A stretch of 64,000 nucleotides of DNA from Tous-C4FEB sp044356555 (GTDB lineage Bacteria > Verrucomicrobiota > Verrucomicrobiia > Opitutales > Opitutaceae): positions 1 to 64,000 of the forward strand of contig JBIKWB010000020.1 of NCBI GenBank assembly GCA_044356555.1. The letters run 5' to 3'. Below the pieces are notes generated by a model. The model was not told the origin of the DNA and made no database searches. It saw only the letters and a list, made by a program, of their open reading frames with translations. Shown piece after piece: positions 42,772 through 51,645 of this stretch (position 1 is the first letter of the stretch; the number at the start of each line of letters is the position of its first letter). Position numbers and translations under genes: made by a program.

Positions 42772-45700
42772 ATGAACCCACTGCCTGAACTGCGCCGCTG
42801 CGTCGCGCTCACCCTCGCGCTCGCGATCCCCGCTTATGCCCAAGTTGCCCCTGCGCCCGCTCCGACCGAGGAGAAAGTGACCCTGGAGGCCTTCACCGTC
42901 ACCGGCTCCAATATCAAGCGATTGGACGTCGAGAAAGTCCTCCCGGTCACCGTCCTCGCGACGGCCGACCTCGAAATCCGCGACGCGTCGCAGCCCTCCG
43001 AGTTGCTCACGGCGTTGCCTCAAGTCACCGGCCTTCCGGGCAACGAGACCGCCACGTTGGGCGCCACCGCACGCGGCGACAACGCCAGCGTCTCGCTCCG
43101 CGGCATCGCCTCGGGCAACACCCTGCTTCTGCTCAACGGTCGCCGCCTCGTGCCGCACCCGATCAGCCAAAACGAGGCCAGCGTCCCCACGCTCTCGACC
43201 AACGTGAACACCTTGCCCAACCGCGGTCTCGAGCGCGTGGAAATCCTCCGCGACGGCGCGTCGTCGATCTACGGCACCGATGCCGTCGCGGGCGTCGTGA
43301 ATTACGTCACCGCCAAAAATTTCCGGGGCACCGAGCTATCGCTCCGCTACGGCGAGACCCGCTACGGCGACGGCGGCGAATACCGCGCCACGCTCACCCA
43401 CGGTCTCGACTTCGCCAAAGGCAAGGGCCGCGCGATGATCACCGCCGACTTCTACAGCCGCGAGGCGATGTACGCCCGCGACCGCGCCTTCTCCGCCGAG
43501 TCCGACCTCAGTTACCGCGCGCCGGCACCGTGGAATGTCTCGACCAACACGACTTTTAATCTTCGCTCCGCCACGACCCAGTTTGGCAACTACCTGCTCG
43601 GCAGCGTGACGGGCACGGATGCGTTTGGCCAAGTTTCGACCTTTGCCGGCGCGCGTCCGGCCGGTGTGCCCGCAACGCTCGCGGCGACCAGCGGTGCGTT
43701 CTTCCTCGTGCCCAACGGTACCGGCGGAGCCGCCTTCGCCACTGCCGCCCCGAGCCGCGCCGGGGTCACGCAAAGCTACTATTGGAACAACAATGACTAT
43801 CGCGTGATTCAGCCTAAGTCCAATCGCACCAATGTTTTCGCAAGCGGTGAGTTCGATATTAACGACCGCATCACCGCCTTTGCCGATGCCAGCCTCTATC
43901 AGGCGCAATCCGTCACCTACCGGGAGTCCGACGGCATCACGCAGAGCACGGACGGTTTCATCATCGTGCCCGCGACGAATCCCTACAATCCGTTCGGTAC
44001 CCGCTTCTGGTCGCCGACCGGCGCCCCCAATGCCGACGGCTCCGCCCGCCTCACGGGTACGCCCTCGGCGGTTTCGATCACGAACAAACGTCTCTCCGAT
44101 CTCGCGACCCGCACCGACTTTGTTGACACCTCCGTTTACCGGGGGCTCGCCGGTCTGCGCGGCAAGCTCAGCGGTTCTTGGTCTTGGGAAGCCGCGCTCC
44201 TCTACTCGGTCGGTCGGGTGATCGAGAATGAAGCCGGACCAAGCCGGAAGACGAAGTTGATCCAGGCTATCAACCAGACTGATCCGGCCCGCGCTTTCAA
44301 TCCCTTCACCCGCACCTTTGCGGTGCAGAACGGCACGCTGGTGGCCACCGGTGATTTCAAAAATCCCGACAGTGTGACCTCCACCTTCCGCTCGGAATTC
44401 ATCCGCAACGGCATCACCAAACTCGGCAGCGGCGATGTGCGCGCCTCGGGCGATGTGCTCTCGATTTGGGGCGGAAACACGATCGGCGCGGCCGTCGGCG
44501 GTGAATTCCGCTACGAGGCTTACAGCGACTATCGTCCTCCCTTCGCTGGTTTGAATCCGGCCAACTCCGGCTTGAATCCCCTCAGCAATGATTTCCTCGG
44601 CTTCTCGCCCAACTCCGACACCCACGGCAAACGCCACGTTGCCGCCGCCTACGTCGAGACCGTCGTCCCACTCGTTGGCAACAAATTCACCCTCCCGCTC
44701 GTGCAGTCGCTTGAGCTGACGGCCTCCGCCCGTTACGAGAGTTACACCGACTTCGGCGACACCACGAAGCCGAAGTATGGCGTCAACTGGCGTCCCACCT
44801 CGTGGATCATGGCCCGGGCTTCTTACAACGAAGGCTTCCGCGCGCCGAATCTCGCACAGCTCTTTACCGGCACCCTCATCCGCACCGTTACCGGCAGCTC
44901 CGATGCTTACCGCAGCGCGGTGACGGCACTCCCGACCGATGGGCCGTCAAACCGCCGCAGCATTTCATCCGGCAATCTCGCGCTCAGTCCCGAAACCGCC
45001 AAAGGCAAGTCCGGTGGCGTGGTCGTCGATGTTCCGTTCATCAAAGGCCTCTCCGTCTCGGTGGATTACTGGGAGATCGCCCAACAGAGCGTGATTGCCG
45101 CTCCGACGGCGGCCGAGTCCGTGGCGAACGATCTGGCTGCCTTGCAGTTCGCGACGCAGACGGCGCTCGCGGCGGGTCAAGCGATCGGCGCGATCGATCT
45201 GGGTTCCGGCTTTGCTAACTACCGTGGCGATGCTTCCGTGGTCCGTTTGCCCGTCACGCAGGCCGACCGCGATTTCTTCGCGGCTTACAACGCCCGCCAA
45301 GTCCCCGGCAACCAACGCGCCGCGGTCGGTGCGATCGATGTGTTGCGCGCCACTTATTTCAACCGCGCCCAACAGTTCGTGAACGGCTTCGATTTCGATG
45401 TGAACTACCGCCTGCCCAAGATGGCGATCGGCAATTTCACCTTCAACACCACGTGGACCAAGTTGAACTCGTTTTACTCCTACGCGGCGGCCGGCGCGTC
45501 CCGCACGGAGCTAAAGAATTCGAACGCGGCATCGGTGGGCGGCGGCACGCCCGAGTGGCGCGGTACGGCGACGCTCAGTTGGCGCCTCAAGCAGTGGGGC
45601 GCGGGCATCGGCTACTACTACACCGGCAGCTACACCGATGCCGGCGCCACGACCACCCAAGCGACCTACGCGGCGCTCGGCGCGCCCGGCTATATCACGC

Positions 45701-45951
45701 CGATTTTCAACAACGGCGCGGTCTCCTACCGCTACACGGTGCATGACTCCAAGTCCTACAACGTTTTCGCCACCTACCGGGTGTCGGCCGCGAACCGCTA
45801 CTTGAACAACACGAGCATTCGTCTCGGCGTGAACAACGTCTTCGACGCGATCCCGCCGCTGTCCAGCGATTCGCGCGGCTACGATCCGTCGATCTACAAC
45901 ACGATGGCCCGCGGTCTTTCCTGGTCGCTGCAGCTCACGAAGAAATTCTGA
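42772..45951 (+). CDS. TonB-dependent receptor, second of a tandem pair
   Basis: 1059 residues from the ATG at 42772 (MNPLPELRRCVALTLALAIP is the signal peptide). It has the same TonB-box (VTLEAFTVTGSNIKRLDVE), the plug motifs RGIASGNTLLLLNGRRLVPHP and VEILRDGASSIYG, and the C-terminus SWSLQLTKKF. It is clearly paralogous to the gene 98 bases upstream. The frame extends to 42463, which is inside the first receptor and is not used. The pair may recognise related substrates. Confidence 0.95.
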   Translation: MNPLPELRRCVALTLALAIPAYAQVAPAPAPTEEKVTLEAFTVTGSNIKRLDVEKVLPVTVLATADLEIRDASQPSELLTALPQVTGLPGNETATLGATARGDNASVSLRGIASGNTLLLLNGRRLVPHPISQNEASVPTLSTNVNTLPNRGLERVEILRDGASSIYGTDAVAGVVNYVTAKNFRGTELSLRYGETRYGDGGEYRATLTHGLDFAKGKGRAMITADFYSREAMYARDRAFSAESDLSYRAPAPWNVSTNTTFNLRSATTQFGNYLLGSVTGTDAFGQVSTFAGARPAGVPATLAATSGAFFLVPNGTGGAAFATAAPSRAGVTQSYYWNNNDYRVIQPKSNRTNVFASGEFDINDRITAFADASLYQAQSVTYRESDGITQSTDGFIIVPATNPYNPFGTRFWSPTGAPNADGSARLTGTPSAVSITNKRLSDLATRTDFVDTSVYRGLAGLRGKLSGSWSWEAALLYSVGRVIENEAGPSRKTKLIQAINQTDPARAFNPFTRTFAVQNGTLVATGDFKNPDSVTSTFRSEFIRNGITKLGSGDVRASGDVLSIWGGNTIGAAVGGEFRYEAYSDYRPPFAGLNPANSGLNPLSNDFLGFSPNSDTHGKRHVAAAYVETVVPLVGNKFTLPLVQSLELTASARYESYTDFGDTTKPKYGVNWRPTSWIMARASYNEGFRAPNLAQLFTGTLIRTVTGSSDAYRSAVTALPTDGPSNRRSISSGNLALSPETAKGKSGGVVVDVPFIKGLSVSVDYWEIAQQSVIAAPTAAESVANDLAALQFATQTALAAGQAIGAIDLGSGFANYRGDASVVRLPVTQADRDFFAAYNARQVPGNQRAAVGAIDVLRATYFNRAQQFVNGFDFDVNYRLPKMAIGNFTFNTTWTKLNSFYSYAAAGASRTELKNSNAASVGGGTPEWRGTATLSWRLKQWGAGIGYYYTGSYTDAGATTTQATYAALGAPGYITPIFNNGAVSYRYTVHDSKSYNVFATYRVSAANRYLNNTSIRLGVNNVFDAIPPLSSDSRGYDPSIYNTMARGLSWSLQLTKKF

Positions 45952-45971
45952 GTAAGAGAGTTTTGGGTATT

Positions 45972-46057
45972 TGTCATTGCGAGTTGCCGCGCGGAGCGCG
46001 GCAACGTGGCAATCCAACGGGATCGCCACGGCGCGCTTCGCGTTCCTCGCGGTGACA
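45972..46057. repeat. Palindromic interspersed repeat, copy 2 (TGTCATTGCGAG family)
   Basis: The ends are TGTCATTGCGAG (45972-45983) and CTCGCGGTGACA (46046-46057), with CGTGGCAATCC inside, as in copy 1 at 10682-10757; the internal arms are GC-rich and differ. It lies between the tandem receptor and pckG. Confidence 0.85.
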
Positions 46058-46172
46058 ATCGTGTTCGAGCGCGCCCTGCCGGCTTATGCCGCGGGCAACA
46101 AATCTTCTGCCCTCGGCAGCGGCCGGGCTTTCCCGTTTACTCCGCTTGAGGCCGCGGACAGTTTGCAGGTCT

Positions 46173-47999
46173 ATGAAAAAGCGTAATCCCGCCACGCCGC
46201 TCAGCACCAACAAGCACTTGCTCCGTTGGGTCGAAAAAATGGTCGAGCTCTGCAAGCCCGATGCGATTCACTGGATCGACGGATCGAAGGCCGAATACGA
46301 TGCGCTCTGCGCGCAGATGGTCGCCGGCGGCACGTTCATCAAACTCAACCAGAAGAAGTGGCCCGGCTGTTATCTCGCGCGCTCCGATGCCGGCGACGTC
46401 GCCCGCGTCGAGGACCGCACTTACATCTGCGCCCTTTCCAAGGAAGCCGCGGGCCCGACCAACAACTGGGTCAACCCCTTCGAGATGCGGAAAACGCTCA
46501 AGGGCCTGTTCAACGGCTGCATGAAGGGGCGCACGATGTACGTGCTGCCGTTCAGTATGGGTCCGCTCGGCTCGCCCATGTCACAGATCGGCGTCCAGCT
46601 CACCGACTCGGCCTACGCCGTCGTCAATATGCGCATCATGGCGCGCATCGGCAAAAAAGTCTTCGAGCTCATCGATCGCGATTTTAAGCGCGTCGTCCCG
46701 TGCCTGCACTCCGTCGGCGCGCCATTGGCCAAGGGGCAGCAGGACGTCGCGTGGCCGTCCAACAAGGAAAAATACATCGTTCACTTTCCCGAAACCCGTG
46801 AGATCTGGAGCTATGGCTCGGGCTACGGTGGCAACGCGTTGCTCGGCAAGAAGTGCTTCGCGCTCCGGATCGCTTCGGCGATGGCCCGCGACGAGGGCTG
46901 GATGGCCGAGCACATGCTCATCCTCGGCGTCGAGAATCCGCAGGGCAAAAAAACCTACGTGGCGGCGGCGTTCCCGAGCTCGTGTGGCAAGACGAACTTT
47001 GCGATGCTCATCCCGCCGCCGCATTTTCAGAAGCAGGGCTGGAAAATTTCCACCGTCGGCGACGACATCGCCTGGATTAAACCCGATGAAAACGGCCAAC
47101 TGCGCGCGATCAACCCCGAGGCGGGCTTTTTCGGCGTGGCGCCCGGCACGAGCAACGTAACCAACCCGAACGCGATGGCCGCGCTCGCGAAGAACACGAT
47201 CTTCACCAACGTCGCCCTCACGCCCGAAGGCGGCGTCTGGTGGGAAGGCATGACCGATGCTCCGCCTGCGATGTGCACCGACTGGCAGGGGAAGATCTGG
47301 ACGCCCGAGATTGCCAAAACGACCGGGGCCAAGGCCGCGCATCCGAACTCCCGGTTCACTGCGCCCGCCAGCCAGTGTCCGACGATCGATCCGGACTGGG
47401 AGAATCCCGCCGGCGTACCGATCAGCGCTTTCGTTTTCGGCGGCCGGCGGGCGACGACGATGCCGCTGGTCTATCAGGCCTTCAACTGGTCGAGCGGCGT
47501 TTACGTAGGGGCCACCATGGGCTCCGAAATGACCGCCGCCGCCGCCGGTACGTTGGGCAAGGTCCGTCGCGACCCGATGGCGATGCTGCCCTTCTGCGGC
47601 TACAACATGGGCGATTACTTCCGCCACTGGATGAACATGCAGCGCAATCTCACGGAGACGCCGCGGATCTTCCACGTGAACTGGTTCCGCAAAGACGCCG
47701 AAGGGAAGTTCATCTGGCCGGGCTTCTCTGAAAATATGCGGGTCCTTAAATGGATCTGCGACCGCGTGCGTGCCGGCGGCCGGGCCAAGGAAACGCCGAT
47801 CGGTTGGGTGCCGCGCTACAAGGATATCGATTGGACCGGCCTCGATTTCTCGGAGGAAAAATTCAACCAGCTGCAGGCCTTTGACCGCCAAGCGTGGCGC
47901 AACGAGGTGCTCGGGCACGAGGAGCTCTTCATCGACCTGCATTCCCACCTGCCAAAAGAAATGATTTACGAGCGGGAACTGCTGATTTGCCGGATGTAA
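46173..47999 (+). CDS. pckG: Phosphoenolpyruvate carboxykinase (GTP)
   Basis: 608 residues from the ATG at 46173. The substrate and Mn sites are read in FKRVVPCLHSVGAPL and YGSGYGGNALLGKKCFALRIAS. The nucleotide loop is AFPSSCGKTNFAML, a PEPCK-type P-loop with the reactive cysteine of the GTP class. PEAGFFGVAPGTS and GAKAAHPNSRFTAPASQCP follow. It converts oxaloacetate and GTP to PEP and CO2, the entry to gluconeogenesis, in the cytoplasm. The frame opens at 46086, but the family starts at MKKRNPATPLSTN. The length is normal. Confidence 0.97.
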   Translation: MKKRNPATPLSTNKHLLRWVEKMVELCKPDAIHWIDGSKAEYDALCAQMVAGGTFIKLNQKKWPGCYLARSDAGDVARVEDRTYICALSKEAAGPTNNWVNPFEMRKTLKGLFNGCMKGRTMYVLPFSMGPLGSPMSQIGVQLTDSAYAVVNMRIMARIGKKVFELIDRDFKRVVPCLHSVGAPLAKGQQDVAWPSNKEKYIVHFPETREIWSYGSGYGGNALLGKKCFALRIASAMARDEGWMAEHMLILGVENPQGKKTYVAAAFPSSCGKTNFAMLIPPPHFQKQGWKISTVGDDIAWIKPDENGQLRAINPEAGFFGVAPGTSNVTNPNAMAALAKNTIFTNVALTPEGGVWWEGMTDAPPAMCTDWQGKIWTPEIAKTTGAKAAHPNSRFTAPASQCPTIDPDWENPAGVPISAFVFGGRRATTMPLVYQAFNWSSGVYVGATMGSEMTAAAAGTLGKVRRDPMAMLPFCGYNMGDYFRHWMNMQRNLTETPRIFHVNWFRKDAEGKFIWPGFSENMRVLKWICDRVRAGGRAKETPIGWVPRYKDIDWTGLDFSEEKFNQLQAFDRQAWRNEVLGHEELFIDLHSHLPKEMIYERELLICRM

Positions 48000-48054
48000 G
48001 GCCGGCGCACAGCCGACTTGCCGAAACATTTTCCCGGCGCATGGTCTCACGATC

Positions 48055-48831
48055 ATGCGCCTTTTTGTTGTCCTGATTATCGCCCTCGGGGCGGCCCTGC
48101 CGGTCCGTGCGGCCGTGCCGCCGTTGCTCGCGGATGCGATCCAGAAAGTTTTGGCCGATGCGAACCGGTGGGCCTTTACCCAGACGATCGTCGAGGAGAA
48201 CGGGAAGGGCGAAGAGACCAAGCGCACCGTGGTGCGCTACGACCCGTCGAAGACCTACGCGGACCAATACGTCGTCCTCTCGGTCAACGGCAAACCGCCG
48301 AGCGAGAGCGACCGCAGCAAGTATCGCCGCCGCGGCGAGCGTCGCGGCGAGCGGATGGAGAAAGCCGAAAGCGAAGGCCGCACGGACACCGTCGGCTCCC
48401 GCCAATCGCTGGGCGAATTGATGGATCTGGATGGTGCAACCCAAGCGGCCGAAGACCGGACGAGTGTGATGTTCGAAGTGCCGTTGCGGAAGGAAGGCAA
48501 CAAGCGGTTGCCGCCGGAAAAGTTTCTCGTGCTGGCGCGGGTGAACAAGACCACGCGGGCGTTCGAGCGCGTCGAGGTGAAGCTGCGCGAACCGTTGCGG
48601 GCGGCACTGGTGGTGAATATCAAGTCGGGCGAAGGCTTGATTGAGTTCAAGAGCGTGGACCCGAAGTTCGCGCCCACGATTTCGCGTCTGGAAGGCACCG
48701 GAGCTTATTCGATTTTGTTCATACCCGGCGGCCGGAGCTATGAAGTGCGGCATGCTGACTTCAAGCGGGTGAAGCCCTACGCCGAGCGTTTCGGCGTCCA
48801 GATCGGGACGATGCAGGCGATCGATTTCTAA
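48055..48831 (+). CDS. Secreted protein of unknown function
   Basis: 258 residues. A signal peptide (MRLFVVLIIALGAALPVRAA) is followed by a helix (LADAIQKVLADANRWAFTQT), a basic charged stretch (SKYRRRGERRGERMEKAE) and a beta-rich region (residues about 140-240, with FEVPLRKEG...FLVLARVNKTTRAFERVEVKL). The overall pattern is like periplasmic proteins with a lipid-binding-type sandwich, but I know no family. It follows pckG by 55 bases on the same strand. Confidence 0.75.
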   Translation: MRLFVVLIIALGAALPVRAAVPPLLADAIQKVLADANRWAFTQTIVEENGKGEETKRTVVRYDPSKTYADQYVVLSVNGKPPSESDRSKYRRRGERRGERMEKAESEGRTDTVGSRQSLGELMDLDGATQAAEDRTSVMFEVPLRKEGNKRLPPEKFLVLARVNKTTRAFERVEVKLREPLRAALVVNIKSGEGLIEFKSVDPKFAPTISRLEGTGAYSILFIPGGRSYEVRHADFKRVKPYAERFGVQIGTMQAIDF

Positions 48832-48840
48832 GCGGGAATT

Positions 48841-48940
48841 GGCCGGAAGGTGGAGCCCGTTGTCCCTAACGGGCTCAATGTCCCTCGCCCTCGCCCAAGC
48901 GCGGAAAGCTCGACGGGGACGTCAGGCTCCACCTTCGGCC
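48841..48940. repeat. Palindromic repeat GGCCGGAAGGTGGAGCC
   Basis: The left arm 48841-48857 and right arm 48925-48940 are inverted repeats with one indel. The inside holds a second hairpin AGCCCGTT/AACGGGCT (48854-48875). It sits after the secreted-protein stop. Confidence 0.75.
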
Positions 48941-49007
48941 TTGCTCTGACGACCGGTGGATTCTCGCTAAAGCGTTGGCGTCGTTGTGCCGAACGTAGGG
49001 GGACGCC

Positions 49008-49856
49008 ATGAACATCTCGCCGAACTCTGTGCTATCCCGGGAAAAGATCGTCACACTCGGCAGCAAGCTGGCGCCCTCGGCGGCTATACTTGGCCGGCTG
49101 CGGCTGCTTTTGGAGGAACCGCGGACCGATACGGACGAGGTGATCAATCTGGTACGGCTGGACCCGGCGCTGACGTTTCACGTGACGCGGATGAGTAACA
49201 GCATCCTGTTTGGGGTGCGGGAGCGTCACGACTCGCTCGACGGAGCGGTCGGGCGAGTGGGTTTTCAAAACATTTACCGGCTCGTGGGCCTCGCGGCGAC
49301 GAAGCAGACCTGCCAACGCGATTTGCCCACGTATCGGCTCAAGGCCGGTCGGCTGTGGGAAAACGCCGTCGCGACGGCGGCGGCCGCCGAAATTTTCGCT
49401 TTGCCGGCTGGGATCGATCCGGGGTTGGCCTACGCGACGGGTTTGTTGCGGTCATTGGGACGCGTCGTACTCGATGCGGTTTCTTGCGACAAATGCTACC
49501 CGGGCGAAGCGGAGTGGCCCTTGGTCTCGGACTGGGAGCGCGCGACGTTTGGCGTCACCTCGACCGAAATCACCACCGTCCTGCTCGATCACTGGCGTTT
49601 TCCCAGCGAGCTCGTGGACGGAATCCGTGGGCATCACGATCCCTTTGATGAGCCGTCGTCGAATGTGAGTGCGTGCGTGTTGAATTTGGCGTGCGGAGTC
49701 TCGGCGCGGTTTGGTTTGGATCTGCCGGGCGAAGGCGGTCACTGGCATCGCAGTGAGGCCAAACTCACGCTCGCCAATTTCACGGAGCCGATGGTCGAAG
49801 ACTGCATAGAAAAAGCCTGGGCGCATTACCTCTCGCTCAGCGCGACCGGGGGTTGA
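49008..49856 (+). CDS. HDOD domain protein
   Basis: 282 residues with the HDOD fold. There is an initial helix array (LAPSAAILGRLRLLLEEPRTDTDEVINLVRLDPALTFHVTRMSNS), then GAVGRVGFQNIYRLVGLAA, which is the classical AIxxLGxxxv region, and later LWENAVATAAAAEIFAL and LDHWRFPSELVDGIRGHHDP. No GGDEF, EAL or response-regulator domain is attached. HDOD proteins act in signalling, often in stress or chemotaxis-like pathways; the partner here is unknown. The start ATG is preceded by a GGGGGA stretch that could serve as a binding site. Confidence 0.9.
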   Translation: MNISPNSVLSREKIVTLGSKLAPSAAILGRLRLLLEEPRTDTDEVINLVRLDPALTFHVTRMSNSILFGVRERHDSLDGAVGRVGFQNIYRLVGLAATKQTCQRDLPTYRLKAGRLWENAVATAAAAEIFALPAGIDPGLAYATGLLRSLGRVVLDAVSCDKCYPGEAEWPLVSDWERATFGVTSTEITTVLLDHWRFPSELVDGIRGHHDPFDEPSSNVSACVLNLACGVSARFGLDLPGEGGHWHRSEAKLTLANFTEPMVEDCIEKAWAHYLSLSATGG

Positions 49857-50006
49857 GGGCGGCTCGGCAGGCTGCGGCTGCTTGGATTGAGGAGGGCCGA
49901 CTGCTGCGATGCGCGAGGGCGTTCGCCCGAGGAGTGTTTTGAATTCCCGATTCGCGCACTCGACATATCCGGAGTGAGGCCTAATTTCTGCGCAGTCAGA
50001 TTTTGT

Positions 50007-50083
50007 GGACTCGTAGCTCAGCTGGATAGAGCGCTTGGCTTCGAACCAAGAGGTCGGGGGTTCGAATCCCTCCGGGTCTACCA
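50007..50083 (+). tRNA. tRNA-Arg (anticodon TCG)
   Basis: A 77-base cloverleaf with CCA encoded. D arm GCTC AGCTGGATA GAGC, anticodon arm CTTGG CTTCGAA CCAAG (anticodon TCG, reading CGA-type arginine codons), variable loop AGGTC, T arm GGGGG TTCGAAT CCCTC. The acceptor pairs as GGACTCG with CGGGTCT, which gives a G1-U72 wobble and a U-G pair in the stem. Confidence 0.95.
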
Positions 50084-50195
50084 CGCCGCCGTTTTGCGCC
50101 GCAGATGGGCGAGTCGGCGGAGCCGCCTCGCGAGTGCTAGATCGAACTGGCTCCCGGCCTTTTTGGGACGGAAAATGATCGGGTGGTAAGCGCTC

Positions 50196-51500
50196 TTACT
50201 TGGACTCCGGCCAGGGGTCGCGGGCGAGGATTTGGGCGGCGAGGCGGTGGGCGCTGTGCAGGCCGTCTTCGTGGAAGCCGTGGCGTTGCCAGGCGCCGGC
50301 GTAAAATGTCTCGGTGGTGCCGAGCGCGGCTTGGTTGAGCGCGGGGAGTTCGGCTTGGGCGGCGGTCGCGGCGAGGCTGAAGAGCGGGTGGTCGTAGGCG
50401 ATGCGCTTCAGGACCTTGGCGGGGTTGATCGACTCGGGGCGGTTGATGGTGACGAAGTAGTTTTCACGGTCACTCACGCCTTGGAGTTTGTTCATCCAAT
50501 AGTGCGTGGCGGTGGAGACGGCTCCGGCCGAATCGCGGGCAATCTCGTAGTTCCACGCCGACCACGCGAGGCGGGTGCGGGGCATGACCGACGCGTCGGT
50601 GTGCAGCGTGGCGGTGTTGGGCTGGTAGTGGAAGGCGGAGAGGAGGCGGTGTTCGGCGTCGGTGGGGTTTTGCAGGAGGCGGAGCGCTTGGTCGCCGTGG
50701 CAGGCGAGGACCACTTTTTCAAAAGTATGCGCGGTCCCGGTGGCCGTGGTCACGGTGACGCCACGCGGGGTGCGGATGACGCCGCTGGCGGCGGAGTTGA
50801 GACGGATTTTTTGGGCGAAAGGCGCGGTGAGCGGGGCGATGTAGCTCTTGGCGCCGCCCTCGACAGTCCACCATTGGTGTTGGGTGCTGAGGCCGAGGAA
50901 GCCGTGGTTGTGAAAAAAGCGGAGGAGGGCGGCGGCAGGGAAGGCCAACATCTTTTCCGGCGGCGTGCTCCACACGGCGGAGCTCATCGGCACGAGGTAG
51001 AGGTCGAAGAAATCGGTGCCGTAGCCGCGGCGTTTGACGTAGTCACCGAGCGTTTCGGTGAAAACGGGCGAGGCCGGATCGGCGAGGGCGGCGACGGCTT
51101 CTTGGTTAAAGCGGTTGATCGCAAACAGCATCCGGTAAAAGCGCGGCCGGAAGAGGTTTTTGCGCTGGGCAAACAGGTGGTTGACCGAAGAGCCGCAGAA
51201 TTCGAGCCCGCTATCGCCGTGGCGGACGCTGAACGACATGTCGGTCTTCTTTGTGGCGACGCCGAGCTCGCGGAAGAGTCGGGTGAGGAGCGGATAAGTC
51301 GCGTGGTTAAACACCATGAAGCCGGTGTCGATGGGCACCGTGCGCCCGGTGCCGGGCTCCCGGGCGGTGACCGTGTTGGTGTGGCCACCGATGTAGTCGG
51401 CGGCCTCAAACAGCGTGAGGTCAAAGTCGCGTTGCAAGAAGTGAGCACAGCCGAGACCGGCGATGCCGGTGCCGATGATGGCGAGACGGGGTTGGGACAT
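50196..51500 (-). CDS. FAD-dependent oxidoreductase (amine-oxidase/protoporphyrinogen-oxidase type)
   Basis: 434 residues. The FAD Rossmann motif is IIGTGIAGLGCAHFL at residues 8-22, followed by LFEAADYIGGHTNTV. Later come the DTGFMVFNHATYPLL stretch, WSTPPEKMLAFPAAALLRFFHNHGFL and a C-terminal TFYAGAWQRHGFHEDGL, which closes the flavin site. Proteins of this subfamily often sit near desaturases and cyclopropane-fatty-acid enzymes, and here the acyl desaturase lies just upstream on the same strand. It may oxidise or desaturate a lipid precursor. The substrate is not known. Confidence 0.9.
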   Translation of the reverse strand: MSQPRLAIIGTGIAGLGCAHFLQRDFDLTLFEAADYIGGHTNTVTAREPGTGRTVPIDTGFMVFNHATYPLLTRLFRELGVATKKTDMSFSVRHGDSGLEFCGSSVNHLFAQRKNLFRPRFYRMLFAINRFNQEAVAALADPASPVFTETLGDYVKRRGYGTDFFDLYLVPMSSAVWSTPPEKMLAFPAAALLRFFHNHGFLGLSTQHQWWTVEGGAKSYIAPLTAPFAQKIRLNSAASGVIRTPRGVTVTTATGTAHTFEKVVLACHGDQALRLLQNPTDAEHRLLSAFHYQPNTATLHTDASVMPRTRLAWSAWNYEIARDSAGAVSTATHYWMNKLQGVSDRENYFVTINRPESINPAKVLKRIAYDHPLFSLAATAAQAELPALNQAALGTTETFYAGAWQRHGFHEDGLHSAHRLAAQILARDPWPESK

Positions 51501-51591
51501 GGTAACGAGCGAGTGGAGCGAACGTGGGCGTGGAGGTGCTACGAAAGACTCCGGTGATTGGATGGGTGACAGCGACCGGATGACAAAAAGT

Positions 51592-51621
51592 AAAAAACCC
51601 GAAGCGGAGAAGCTTCGGGTT
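51592..51621 (-). terminator. Rho-independent terminator of the desaturase gene
   Basis: Stem AACCCGAAGC / GCTTCGGGTT, 10 bp perfect, loop GGAGAA. Read on the minus strand it ends in a T6 run (plus-strand A run 51592-51597). It is placed 25 bases after the desaturase stop, between it and the FAD oxidoreductase start. Confidence 0.93.
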
Positions 51622-51645
51622 GGAAGAGAACGTAGCCCGTCGGCC

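Noticed and set aside
49452..50084. Minus-strand 210-residue frame beginning VDPEGFEPPTSWF
   Set aside because: It is antisense to the HDOD gene and starts inside the tRNA. The PEGFEPPTS start is a known false product of tRNA antisense sequence.
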